A stretch of 64,000 nucleotides of DNA from Brevibacillus sp042683565 (GCF_042683565.1 NZ_JBHUJW010000041.1:216358-280357); one strand, 5' to 3'. Counted from the first letter of the stretch, positions 1-7,476 are shown. The notes: generated by a model not told the origin, from the sequence alone. Numbers and translations: made by a program.

Positions 1-870
1 GGCGACGTCGTGCTGGTAGAAAACCCTACGTACCTGGCTGCGGTCCAATTGTTCCAATTTCGTGGTATTCGCGCCATTCCGGTGGAGGGAGACGCTGAAG
101 GCATGGATCTGGACGATCTGGCGGCGAAAATCGCAAAATACCGCCCGAAAATGGCCTACGTCATCCCGACATTTGCCAACCCGACCGGAAAGGTGTGGTC
201 GCTCGAGCGCCGTCTCGGCCTGCTGCGTCAGTGCAAGGAAAATAACATTCTGATTCTGGAGGACGATCCGTACGGCGAAATCCAGTTTGACGGACAGGAG
301 CCATACCGCTCCATCTTTTCGCTGGATGAGCATCCGACCGACTCCTGTGTCGTCTACACCAGCACGTTTTCCAAGATCGTCGCGCCAGGTCTGCGCACCG
401 GCTGGGCGATCGGGGATTCCCGCGTCATCCAGATGATGGTCAAGGCAAAACAGGCCGTCGATCTGCAGTCGAGCACCATCGACCAGATTGCGCTGCACCA
501 GCTGTTGTCCCGCTTCGATCTGGACAGCCATATCCGGAAAATCCGCTCCTCCTACCAAGAGCGCATGGAGTGGATGCATGAACTGATGACTAGGCAGCAA
601 TGGGAAGGCGTGACGTGGGAGAAACCGCGCGGAGGGATGTTCTTCTGGGTGAACCTGCCGCAGAACTTCGATGCCGAAAAACTGCTCGCGCTCTCCGTAA
701 AAGAAGGCGTGGCTTTCGTACCGGGCAAGCCGTTCTATGCGGAGGAAGCCAGGCTCAATACGATGCGCCTGAACTACACCCTGCTCAATCGCGAAGACAC
801 GCAGCTGGCGATTTCCCGCCTGGGCAAAGCACTGGCGCAGTATCAGCAAACGGAAGCCGTCACGAACTAG
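1..870 (+). CDS. PLP-dependent aminotransferase, 5'-truncated
   Basis: The C-terminal 289 residues of a fold-type I aminotransferase of the aminoadipate/kynurenine aminotransferase (MocR-like catalytic) group; the open frame runs off the left edge, so the start is missing. Visible family motifs are PTFANPTGKVW (substrate and cofactor loop), LEDDPYGEI (Asp and Tyr that contact the pyridine ring) and TSTFSKIVAPGLRTGW, which holds the Schiff-base lysine in SK and the phosphate-binding Arg. The end RLNYTLL is typical of the group. It should transfer amino groups between an amino acid and a 2-oxo acid in the cytoplasm; the substrate cannot be told from the sequence. It could instead be the aminotransferase half of a GntR-type MocR regulator, because the N-terminus is outside the window. 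A hairpin terminator follows. Confidence 0.9.
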   Translation, partial: GDVVLVENPTYLAAVQLFQFRGIRAIPVEGDAEGMDLDDLAAKIAKYRPKMAYVIPTFANPTGKVWSLERRLGLLRQCKENNILILEDDPYGEIQFDGQEPYRSIFSLDEHPTDSCVVYTSTFSKIVAPGLRTGWAIGDSRVIQMMVKAKQAVDLQSSTIDQIALHQLLSRFDLDSHIRKIRSSYQERMEWMHELMTRQQWEGVTWEKPRGGMFFWVNLPQNFDAEKLLALSVKEGVAFVPGKPFYAEEARLNTMRLNYTLLNREDTQLAISRLGKALAQYQQTEAVTN

Positions 871-956
871 GCAGCAACGAACGCCTGGCAAACCGGGCCG
901 CCACTGGACATAGATACAATTGCCGGACAGGAAGCTGTTCCCTTTCTGTCCGTACC

Positions 957-988
957 AAAAAGACAGCCAAAAGAGTGGCTGTCTTTTT
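957..988 (+). terminator. Rho-independent terminator
   Basis: Stem AGACAGCC / GGCTGTCT with a short A-rich loop and a T-run, just after the aminotransferase gene. The A-run on its left side means it can also stop leftward transcription from the encapsulin operon. Confidence 0.85.
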
Positions 989-1004
989 CAATGTCCGGGG
1001 ACGA

Positions 1005-1853
1005 TTATTCTTCTGTCTCTTCCAGCGTGCAGATGGCAGTCGGACGCTTGATGCGCAGGACGACGCACTCGTAGACGCGGAACAAGCTGTTCATTTGCTC
1101 GTCTCCGAGGAAAGACGTGTCGAAGTCTTCAGCGACGGCCAGGTCGAGATTGTGGCGGCCGGTTGCGACGAGGACACCCGCGCGTCCCTTGATCGTCGGA
1201 GATTGGAAGACGCCGTCGGTGACGAGGTTGCGGACGTGGTCGATCTCCAGCACGTTGGTTCCTTTGTGGACGCGGTGCAGCAGCGCGTACAGTTCAGGAG
1301 AGACCACGAGCGCGTAAGGACCGCTGTGGCCCATTTTCAACAGTTTGTTGCGCGCTTCCACGATGTCGGCAAAGGCATTGCCGGATTCCATCCAGTCGCT
1401 CTTGAGATGGGTGAGGCGTCCTTTCACGTTCATCAGGCCGGGCAGATCGAATTCAGCCGCCCCGTTGAAAATCAGGTCGTCTTCCAGCAGGGCGCAGCCG
1501 GAAGCGGCGTTGGCTGCCGCGCTCATGTCCAGCGGCATGCCTAGCGTACGGGCCTGGGCAACATCGCGCCAGTAGAGCATGAAGTCTTTGTACAAAATCG
1601 GGATGGTCATGCTGACGCGACGGCTCGGCTGCGTCAATTCCAGCGATTCGCCGCGCAGGCTCAGCCCGCCGAAACGGGATTCGTCGTACACGTCATTGGT
1701 AATGGTCTGGATGCCTTCTCCGAGCGGTCCGTAAATGTCGATGAAGCGGCGGCCGACCAGTTGGCGACGGGCCATGTCGACGACAGTCGCGTCCAGCTGG
1801 TTCCATTCCTCGTGAGTCAGGGGAGAGTCCGGGTATTTGCGAAGCTTGTCCAT
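1005..1853 (-). CDS. Encapsulin shell protein (family 1, linocin M18-like)
   Basis: 282 residues, the usual size of a family 1 encapsulin protomer with an HK97-type fold. These proteins self-assemble into a hollow protein nanocompartment in the cytoplasm that encloses cargo enzymes. Recognisable conserved stretches include SPLTHEEWNQLDATVV and ARRQLVGRRFIDIYGPLGEG near the N-terminus, YWRDVAQARTLGMPLD in the middle and a YALVVSPELYALLHRV segment (P-domain side). The start is set by GGAGG six bases before the ATG. It lies 33 bp downstream of the IMEF cargo gene on the same strand, so the two form an operon. Together they match the iron-storing IMEF encapsulin systems of Bacillota, in which the shell holds mineralised iron. 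No peroxidase cargo is encoded nearby. Confidence 0.95.
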   Translation of the reverse strand: MDKLRKYPDSPLTHEEWNQLDATVVDMARRQLVGRRFIDIYGPLGEGIQTITNDVYDESRFGGLSLRGESLELTQPSRRVSMTIPILYKDFMLYWRDVAQARTLGMPLDMSAAANAASGCALLEDDLIFNGAAEFDLPGLMNVKGRLTHLKSDWMESGNAFADIVEARNKLLKMGHSGPYALVVSPELYALLHRVHKGTNVLEIDHVRNLVTDGVFQSPTIKGRAGVLVATGRHNLDLAVAEDFDTSFLGDEQMNSLFRVYECVVLRIKRPTAICTLEETEE

Positions 1854-1886
1854 TGCTATACCTCCAAGTCAGTCAGGATTGTAGGA

Positions 1887-2483
1887 TTAGTGCAAACCTT
1901 TCAAGCTGCCTACGGTCAGTCCCTTTTTGCCGGGGACGGAAGCAGGAGCAGCCGGATGCGAGGTGACGGACGCAACGCCCGCCGACGCCTTCAGATGGTC
2001 CACCTGATGAACGTCATGCCCTTCGTCGTGGTCAGTCAGATCCGCGTGGTACACATCCGAGAAGCGTTCGCTCAGCCTGCTCATGATGTCTTTTACCAGC
2101 AAGTAGTCAGCATGCGTTTTTTCCCGCATGCCGTCGAGGTCGAGCCGCGTCTCTTCATCGCGAAACTCGTACAGGGACAGTTCCAGATGCTCGCGGAAAT
2201 TGTGCAGCCCGAAGCGCTCCAGATTAATATCGGACAGCAGACGAGACAGCTCGCGGTCGCTCAATTGATCCGATTTCTGATTCGCAGCCAGTTCTTCCAG
2301 ATGGGGAACCAGTTGCTCCAGGCGCCCCAAACGCTGTTCTTCTTCTTCCAGAATGTGATGGTAATACAGGCGGGTGTGCTCGTCCTGGGCAGCGTCAACG
2401 ATGGGCTGAATGATGCTCATGAAACGGTTGATGTAGCCTCTGGTACGATCAAAAATGGCGTGCAGCTGTGAAAAGTCTTGCAC
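1887..2483 (-). CDS. IMEF-type ferritin-like encapsulin cargo protein
   Basis: 198 residues from a GTG start at 2483, chosen because AGGAGG stands nine bases upstream and the protein then begins VQDFSQLHAIF, as expected for IMEF proteins; a longer frame from 2540 exists but lacks a good ribosome site. The body is helical and acidic with metal-ligand candidates in RLYYHHILEEEEQRL and NLERFGLHNFREHLELSL, like the diiron ferroxidase helices of the iron-mineralising encapsulin-associated Firmicute cargo. A His/Asp-rich linker near residues 145-165 leads to the C-terminal tail LTVGSLKGLH, the encapsulin targeting peptide that docks inside the shell. Expected role: oxidise Fe(II) and nucleate ferric mineral within the compartment. 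Function is inferred from family and operon; the targeting peptide is seen directly. Confidence 0.93.
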   Translation of the reverse strand: MQDFSQLHAIFDRTRGYINRFMSIIQPIVDAAQDEHTRLYYHHILEEEEQRLGRLEQLVPHLEELAANQKSDQLSDRELSRLLSDINLERFGLHNFREHLELSLYEFRDEETRLDLDGMREKTHADYLLVKDIMSRLSERFSDVYHADLTDHDEGHDVHQVDHLKASAGVASVTSHPAAPASVPGKKGLTVGSLKGLH

Positions 2484-2617
2484 CCTCCGCCACCTCCTCG
2501 CTTTGAACTGTTCCTTCATTATACGCATGGAAAAATCCACCGGGCAAGAAGCAAGTAGATTTCTCTCATATTTGTTCGTAGTTTTGTTTTTTTACAAAAA
2601 AGATATCATGGAGAGTA

Positions 2618-2646
2618 TTGTCAAAGCTAATTGGTAATGATAATAT
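2618..2646 (+). promoter_or_regulatory. Sigma-A promoter of the DUF2325 gene
   Basis: TTGTCA, a 17-base spacer and TAATAT, reading rightward towards the gene at 2739. The first Fur box (2638-2652) covers the -10 element, so iron-loaded Fur should block it. On the opposite strand the same region offers TTGACA (2624-2619) as a possible -35 for the encapsulin operon, but I see no good -10 at the correct distance. Confidence 0.75.
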
Positions 2647-2652
2647 TTATCA
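2638..2652 (+). promoter_or_regulatory. Fur box 1
   Basis: TGATAATATTTATCA matches the 7-1-7 Fur consensus TGATAATNATTATCA at 14 of 15 positions and overlaps the -10 element of the rightward promoter. Confidence 0.8.
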
Positions 2653-2659
2653 ATAAGAG

Positions 2660-2674
2660 TGATATTCATTATCA
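2660..2674 (+). promoter_or_regulatory. Fur box 2
   Basis: TGATATTCATTATCA matches the 7-1-7 Fur consensus at 14 of 15 positions. Its centre lies 22 bp from that of box 1, two helical turns, just downstream of the predicted transcription start. Confidence 0.8.
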
Positions 2675-2738
2675 ACTACACATTTGAGAATCAACATAGA
2701 TAGAAGAATCACCCGAATCCCAAGGAGGTAACAAGGCT

Positions 2739-3020
2739 ATGTCATCCATTTTAGTCATCGGCGGAGATCGCCTCGGCAATATTATCGAGTTTTTGCAGGA
2801 GAGAGGATTCCAGGAAATCCATCATGTGACGGGGCGAAAAAGCTCCCAGACCGGAGTAAAAATTCCTACTGGCACACACATGATTCTCGTATTGACGGAT
2901 TACGTCAATCACAACCTGGCCAAAACCGTAAAAAATCAGGCAAAAGATCGGGAGCTGCCCATTGTGTTCTGCAAGCGTTCGTGCTCCGCGATTGCCAAGG
3001 CTTTCCAAATAACGGCGTAA
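2739..3020 (+). CDS. DUF2325 domain protein
   Basis: 93 residues, a full-length DUF2325 protein. It opens with a Rossmann-like strand-loop ILVIGGDRLGNI, contains a second strand MILVLTDYVNHN and ends with PIVFCKRSCSAI, holding the two conserved cysteines. AAGGAGGT stands at a good distance before the ATG. Molecular function is not established for the family. Its promoter carries two Fur boxes, so it is predicted to be made under iron limitation. It is divergent from the iron-storing encapsulin operon, which suggests a role in iron homeostasis; this is inference from position and operator only. Confidence 0.85.
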   Translation: MSSILVIGGDRLGNIIEFLQERGFQEIHHVTGRKSSQTGVKIPTGTHMILVLTDYVNHNLAKTVKNQAKDRELPIVFCKRSCSAIAKAFQITA

Positions 3021-3081
3021 ATACATACCTCCCGCGGTGGACAGACTACTAGCGAGACTGATACCACGGAGGAATGCCGCA

Positions 3082-3228
3082 ATGGAACCAAAACGCCTGC
3101 ACGAATTGCCGCTTGCACAGCTGACGGCCGCCCAACTGGAGCAGCTCAAACAGGCAGAGGAACAGATCAATTCCGATGGCCGACAGGTGTATCTAATCGC
3201 CTATGAAAAGCAAGCCCCGTCCCGCTAG
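3082..3228 (+). CDS. Small hypothetical protein
   Basis: 48 residues starting MEPKRLHELPL with GGAGG nine bases before the ATG; the open frame extends further upstream but without a ribosome site. It is charged, Gln/Leu-rich (LTAAQLEQLKQAEEQI), and probably a short helix followed by a strand (QVYLIAYE). Its stop codon lies in the loop of the terminator at 3215-3239, so it is the last gene of the Fur-controlled unit. I do not recognise a family. Confidence 0.7.
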   Translation: MEPKRLHELPLAQLTAAQLEQLKQAEEQINSDGRQVYLIAYEKQAPSR

Positions 3229-3239
3229 ACGGGGTTTTT
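3215..3239 (+). terminator. Rho-independent terminator
   Basis: CCCCGTC / GACGGGG stem followed by TTTTT. It ends the DUF2325 transcription unit. Confidence 0.9.
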
Positions 3240-3326
3240 GTCTGCTCTTTTTTGTCTGATTCCGCTGCCGCAGCCTACGCCGCTGGCGGCGCAGCCGGGT
3301 GCTTCTGCCATGACCTCATGGGCCGC

Positions 3327-3587
3327 TTATTTGAATACATACTGCTCCAGTTGCGCTTTGAGCGCATCGATCCCGATGGCAAAGCCAAGGCATTGGCTGG
3401 ACTGGATGATGAAGGCGTTCAGGCCAATCACTTCGCCGTTCAGATTGATGAGCGGACCGCCGCTGTTTCCCGGATTGATCGCCGCATCCGTCTGGAAAAT
3501 TTCTTCATACAGCCGTTTGGCGACCTGCAATCTCCGGTTTTTCGCGCTGATGATCCCGGCTGTTACGGAATTTTCCAAACCGAGTGG
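3327..3587 (-). pseudogene. Interrupted trypsin-like (HtrA/S1C) serine protease, 3' half
   Basis: The C-terminal 86 or so residues of an S1C protease: GSPLGLENSVTAGIIS leads to TDAAINPGNSGGPLIN, which contains the catalytic serine, then NAFIIQSSQCLGFAIGID and the stop. The matching N-terminal half with the His and Asp of the triad lies at 6886-7347. The two are separated by the serine-recombinase element. Joining them at the shared GGTTC.CCAC core restores VISVGSPLGLENSV in frame. No PDZ domain follows, so the intact protein would be about 240 residues, a short protease lacking PDZ. As it stands this half has no start or ribosome site of its own and should be silent unless the element excises. 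Confidence 0.9.
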
Positions 3588-3593
3588 AGAACC
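3584..3593. other. Attachment site at left end of the element
   Basis: GTGGAGAACC, shared with GTGGGGAACC at 6882-6891 except for one base. The host protease frame ends here and element DNA begins. The crossover must fall inside this core; only family knowledge (serine recombinases exchange a 2-bp centre) would narrow it further. Confidence 0.8.
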
Positions 3594-3628
3594 ACTTGTT
3601 CCCATAGAGACAAAAAAGAGGAAAATAC

Positions 3629-5065
3629 TTAGCGAAAGCGGAGAAAGATCACCTGCACACCCCGTTTGCGGGCGTGCGGGACGAAGGGGCTCGCGGTGGC
3701 TTCGATGCGTTCGATCAGGCTGGTCGCAAGCTGCCGCCTTTCCTCGCGGGTCGCTTCGTCCCAGATCCATTCCCAGTTTGCAAGCAGGCTGATTTCATCC
3801 GGTCCAGCCAACGGGTGAGCGGCCTCTTGCGCCAGATCAGCCAAGGGCAGGGCTGACGCGGCCTTTAGCTCTGCCAGCTTTGCGCGAAAGTCTGTCAGGG
3901 AAATCAGCCCTTCGGCATACGCCTCCTCCCAGCGCCTGCGCTTTTGCGTGAGCGCTTTTTCCGTTTGCCTGCCGTCTGAAGGGGCGGCCTGCCTTTGTGA
4001 ACGGAGGACAGCGGCGGCGGCCGCCATTGCTTCGGCTGTGTAGTGCCTGAGTTGGGCGAGGACGGCGTCGGCCAGCCGGTCTTCGCGGATCGGCAGCGCA
4101 TGGCACGCCCCTGATTGCCTCGCTGCGCACGAGTAGTAGATGTGGGCGTGATTTCGGCTCGCCTTTCCGCGCATCGGCGAACCGCAGGAGGAGCAGTACA
4201 GCAGGCCGGAAAACAGGAAGGGGGAGGAGAGCACACGAGGATGCCGCGTGCTGCGTTGCTCCATTTTTTGCTTCACGGCCGTAAACAGCTGTTCGTCGAT
4301 GATCGCCGGATGCGCCGATTTCTGGAGCAGCCAGTCTTTTTGCGGATGGGGCTTTTGTTCCGCGTCTGCGTAATTCCAGCGCAAGGCTCCGTAGTAGACC
4401 GGGTTTTTCAGCAGGCGCAGCACGGCGCTGGCACTCCACGGCGCGCCATTTTTACCCCGTGCGCCGAGACAGTTGGCTTGTTCGGCAATTTTGCGCGGCG
4501 TCTCTCCGCTGGCGTACTGCTCGAACATCATCCGGACAGCAGCCGCCTCCTCGGGGACGATGGCCAGTGCGCCATCGCGCAAATTGTAGCCGTACGGCGC
4601 GGGACCGCCTGGCCGCTTGCGCTCTTTGACCATCTGCTCCATGCCGAGCTTGACGCGCTCCGCCAGGTTTTCCCGCTCCCACTGGGCCAGTGCTGCCACC
4701 AACGTAATGAACAGGCGGCCCATGGCCGTCGTCGTGTCGTATACTTCCGTGCAGCTCTTGAAGCGCACGCCGCAGCGCTCGAATTCCTGCAGCAGCTGAT
4801 ACAGATCGAGCACGGACCGCGTGAGGCGATCCAGACGGTACACCAGCACGACGTCGATCCCGCCGCTGCGCACATCCGCCAGCAGTCGGGCCAGCTGGGG
4901 GCGGTTCATATCTTTGGCGCTGACTCCTTCATCCACGTACAGGCGGGTGACCGTCCAGTCCTGCGAATGCGCGTACGCGAGCAGCTTTTCCCGTTGGGCA
5001 GGGATGGAAAACCCTTCACGCGCCTGATCCTCCGTACTGACCCTGATGTAAACAGCCGTTCTCAC
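3629..5065 (-). CDS. Large serine recombinase (site-specific integrase/excisionase)
   Basis: 478 residues. The N-terminal resolvase domain (about 1-140) has the nucleophilic serine in YIRVSTEDQ, the helper arginines in VYRLDRLTRS and the AQWERENLAERV helix. It is followed by a recombinase domain (PYGYNLRDG, KNPVYYGAL, about 150-260) and a zinc ribbon with YCSSCGSPM and YYSCAARQSGAC (about 290-330). The C-terminal part from 350 is a charged coiled-coil region. This is the SpoIVCA/phiC31-like family that integrates by attP x attB exchange and excises with a directionality factor. Its stop lies only about 40 bp from the attachment core. It is the enzyme that should have inserted, and could remove, the surrounding element. 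No obvious directionality factor is encoded beside it. Confidence 0.95.
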   Translation of the reverse strand: MRTAVYIRVSTEDQAREGFSIPAQREKLLAYAHSQDWTVTRLYVDEGVSAKDMNRPQLARLLADVRSGGIDVVLVYRLDRLTRSVLDLYQLLQEFERCGVRFKSCTEVYDTTTAMGRLFITLVAALAQWERENLAERVKLGMEQMVKERKRPGGPAPYGYNLRDGALAIVPEEAAAVRMMFEQYASGETPRKIAEQANCLGARGKNGAPWSASAVLRLLKNPVYYGALRWNYADAEQKPHPQKDWLLQKSAHPAIIDEQLFTAVKQKMEQRSTRHPRVLSSPFLFSGLLYCSSCGSPMRGKASRNHAHIYYSCAARQSGACHALPIREDRLADAVLAQLRHYTAEAMAAAAAVLRSQRQAAPSDGRQTEKALTQKRRRWEEAYAEGLISLTDFRAKLAELKAASALPLADLAQEAAHPLAGPDEISLLANWEWIWDEATREERRQLATSLIERIEATASPFVPHARKRGVQVIFLRFR

Positions 5066-5185
5066 GTTTGATCCCCTCCCGTAGCGAGCAGGTTGCTAGA
5101 GTCTACAGCAGGAGGGGAGCGCTTATGCCTGGCCCCAGACAAAAAAAGCCCCGCTGCTCATCCGCTATGGACTAGGCGGGGGAAG

Positions 5186-5506
5186 CTACATCCACTTTTG
5201 ACCCCATTCGTGGATGGATTCGATCACCGGGCGCAGATCCTTGCCTTTTTCGGTAAGCTCATATTCAATGCGAACGGGAATTTCCGGGTACACCTTCCGC
5301 TCCAGAATCCCCAGCTCCTCCAGTTCCTTTAACCGCTCTGACAGCATTTTGTCGCTCATTTGCGGGACCATTTCCCGGATGTCCTTGAATCGTACAGCAC
5401 CGCGCAGCAAGACGTGGAGGATCAAGCCGGTCCACCGTTTTCCCAGGACGTTGATCGCACCCTCGTACTTCGGACACATGTGTTCGCCAGCAAAATCATG
5501 ATTCAT
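5186..5506 (-). CDS. HxlR-family transcriptional regulator
   Basis: 106 residues from the ATG at 5506, preferred because AGAGGTGA stands just upstream and the product then has HxlR length; the open frame continues to 5596 without support. A winged helix-turn-helix spans nearly the whole protein: INVLGKRWTGLILHVLL, then MLSERLKELEELGILERKVY as recognition helix and wing, and YELTEKGKDLRPVIESI. The conserved cysteine of the family is present in MCPKYEG, which in relatives senses electrophiles or redox state. It sits between the recombinase and ATP-grasp genes and is divergent from the latter, so it could regulate itself and its neighbour. A candidate AT-rich operator lies at about 5533-5556. 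Confidence 0.88.
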   Translation of the reverse strand: MNHDFAGEHMCPKYEGAINVLGKRWTGLILHVLLRGAVRFKDIREMVPQMSDKMLSERLKELEELGILERKVYPEIPVRIEYELTEKGKDLRPVIESIHEWGQKWM

Positions 5507-5711
5507 GACGGCGTCACCTCTACCAGACAGGTTTGAATTATCCTTAATTGTAGCACATGGACTTAAAAGAAGTAAGTAACAGAAGTTTAGCCGCATTCTC
5601 CTGTTCAGATTCGCCCAAACGCAGGCAGACTATACTGCCAATTAGCGGCATGAACCGCCGGGCGCCGCACACATACACTATGGAAAAAGACCAGAGGGGG
5701 AGAGATTGGAC

Positions 5712-6848
5712 ATGTCTCTCAAGAAAACCATCGGCATTTTGGCCTGGAGAGAGGGCAAGCGGTTCGGTGAGCCTCACTATTTGCGCCAGCTGGTGCGTGC
5801 AGGCAGGTCGCTGGGAGCGGAGGTGTACGTGTTCTCCCATCAGGATGTGTACGCCAGGGAGAAGAAGATCAGAGGCTTTGTGCCCGGCTCTGCTGGAGGC
5901 TGGGAGAGCCGCTGGTACGCGTGGCCGCAGATCGTCATCGACCGTTACCGCAGACGCGTGCCTGCCTACATGAAGCTGCGGCACAGCGGACTGTTTGAAT
6001 TTGCCAACAGTCCGTTCAGCAAAAAATGGCGAGTGACCCAGCTGCTGACTGACGATTCGCGTGTCAGGCACTGGATTCCGGAGACATTCGTGTACTCGCC
6101 TGCCAAGATGAGAAAGATGCTGGAGCAGCACCTGATCGTCTATGTGAAGCCGGGAAACGGCACGGGAGGGAGAAGCATCTTGAAGGTGTCCGCCAAGGGA
6201 GGCGGGTATGAGCTGTCAGGCCGCGACAAAAGCTACGCACGCAAAACAGCAAGACTGCGCCGGGCGGATGATGTCGGGAGATGGGTCAAACGGTGGGTCG
6301 AGGAGCAGCGCATTTCGGGAGGGAACTTCCTCGTGCAGCAAGGCTTGGACCTGGAGCTGGTGCGGGGCCGCGTGGCAGACGTCCGCCTGTTGATCCAAAA
6401 AGACGGAAATGGCGAGTGGCGCGTCACTGGCTGCGGTGTCCGGGTCGGAAAGAGCGGCAGTTCCACCTCCAATCTGCACGGCGGCGGAAAAGCATTTCCG
6501 TTTCACCTGCTGGTCGCCAGACGCTTCGGGGAAGACCGTGCCCAGCAAATCTTGCGCGAATGCCACACGATGGCCCATGCGATCGCGCGCGTACTCGAGG
6601 AGCATTTCGGCCGCATGATGGAATTTGGCCTGGACATCGGCGTGGATGTGAACGGGAGAGTGTGGCTGATCGAGGTCAATCCCAAGCCAGGGCGGGAAAT
6701 CTTCCGCCAGATGGGAGCGATGGATCTGTACGCAGAGGCCGTCAGCAGACCCGTCCAGTTCGCCCTTTACCTGCTCGCGGAAAAGGAAGCGAAGGACAGT
6801 TCCAAAACCGTGACCCAAGCGCCCGGACGCAAGCGGCAAACCGGGTAA
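5712..6848 (+). CDS. YheC/YheD-type ATP-grasp protein (spore-coat associated family)
   Basis: 378 residues from the ATG at 5712; a TTG at 5706 is an alternative start that sits closer to the GAGGGGG ribosome site. The N-terminal domain (KKTIGILAWREGKRFGEP) is followed by an ATP-grasp fold from about residue 105: VYVKPGNGTGGRSI is the ATP-binding strand-loop, GGNFLVQQGLDLEL the hinge region, ADVRLLIQKDGNGEWRVTG the strand pair, and GLDIGVDVNGRVWLIEVNPKPGR the Mg-binding end with Glu and Asn. The ATP-grasp fold ligates a carboxylate to an amine. YheC and YheD relatives are endospore coat-associated, but their substrates are unknown. It is the last gene inside the mobile element and ends about 40 bp before the right attachment core. 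Confidence 0.88.
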   Translation: MSLKKTIGILAWREGKRFGEPHYLRQLVRAGRSLGAEVYVFSHQDVYAREKKIRGFVPGSAGGWESRWYAWPQIVIDRYRRRVPAYMKLRHSGLFEFANSPFSKKWRVTQLLTDDSRVRHWIPETFVYSPAKMRKMLEQHLIVYVKPGNGTGGRSILKVSAKGGGYELSGRDKSYARKTARLRRADDVGRWVKRWVEEQRISGGNFLVQQGLDLELVRGRVADVRLLIQKDGNGEWRVTGCGVRVGKSGSSTSNLHGGGKAFPFHLLVARRFGEDRAQQILRECHTMAHAIARVLEEHFGRMMEFGLDIGVDVNGRVWLIEVNPKPGREIFRQMGAMDLYAEAVSRPVQFALYLLAEKEAKDSSKTVTQAPGRKRQTG

Positions 6849-6881
6849 GCGGCCCGTCCGTTTTTGGCTCTATGGCGACAG

Positions 6882-6891
6882 GTGGGGAACC
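6882..6891. other. Attachment site at right end of the element
   Basis: GTGGGGAACC, the partner of 3584-3593. To the right the N-terminal half of the protease begins on the minus strand; to the left CTATGGCGACAG forms one arm of the reconstructed attP palindrome. Confidence 0.8.
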
Positions 6892-7347
6892 GACGCTAAT
6901 GACCCATTCGCCTACCCGCGTGCGGGACGATTTGCCCAAAGGCAACGGAAACAATTTGCAGTCCGCGTCGATCTTGATGACAGCATAGTCGCGTACGCGA
7001 TCCGACAAGATGCGCTGCGCTTCAAAGACGCGGCCGTTAAACAGTTTGACGTAAATGCGTTTCGACTTGCCGATGACGTGTTCGCTGGTCAGGATATATC
7101 CTTTGGGGTGAAAGAGAAATCCTGAACCAAAGCTGCGCTCCGTGGCCGATGGTATTTCTTCTTCGTTAATCAGGCTGCGAATCAGGGAGTCCACGTTTTT
7201 GGAATGGGGAGTGTCCTCGGTGACGATGGAAACCACTCCCTCTTGCACTCGTTCGACGATGGGTACAAAGAAGTTGAAGGGATGCAAACTGCTGCTGCTC
7301 ACGGGGTACTTTACCCGCGTATATTGGGACCATTTTTTACTTTTCAC
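6886..7347 (-). pseudogene. Interrupted trypsin-like (HtrA/S1C) serine protease, 5' half
   Basis: Starts with GTG at 7347 behind GGGGGAGA. About 154 host-encoded residues contain the first part of an S1C protease: FGSGFLFHPKGYILTSEHVIG carries the catalytic histidine (EHV rather than the usual NHV) and VRDYAVIKID the catalytic aspartate. It breaks off at VGEWVISVGSP, where the element begins. Read-through continues about 47 meaningless codons into the element (to 6742), giving a 201-residue product without the catalytic serine. No signal peptide is visible, so the intact enzyme would be cytoplasmic or membrane-peripheral. The rest of the gene is at 3327-3587. Confidence 0.9.
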
Positions 7348-7446
7348 CGACTTCTCCCCCTACAGCAGATAGGTATGTATCATCTTATGGAGCCAGGATA
7401 GGGAAGGGAAGCCCAATTTTTCCTAGCGTCGAGCATATATCAGTGC

Positions 7447-7476
7447 TTACATATCGTTATTTTTAATTGATATAAT
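7447..7476 (+). promoter_or_regulatory. Probable promoter of the padR gene
   Basis: TTACAT, an 18-base spacer and a perfect TATAAT, in a markedly AT-rich stretch (about 7430-7560) that contrasts with the GC-rich surroundings. Confidence 0.6.

Larger units (their letters stand above)
3588..6885. mobile_element. 3.3-kb serine-recombinase integrative element in a protease gene
   Basis: About 3298 bp lie between two copies of the core GTGGRGAACC (3584-3593 and 6882-6891). The sequences outside join into one uninterrupted protease frame. The sequences inside join into a 36-bp imperfect palindrome with 16-base arms (13 of 16 matching), CTATGGCGACAGGTGG and its partner CCACTTGTTCCCATAG, as expected for a serine-integrase attP. 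It carries three genes: large serine recombinase (left end, transcribed towards the core), HxlR regulator, and ATP-grasp protein. No terminal inverted repeats or transfer genes are present. It resembles in plan the small intervening elements that split sporulation genes and are removed in the mother cell; that behaviour is not demonstrated here. Confidence 0.88.
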
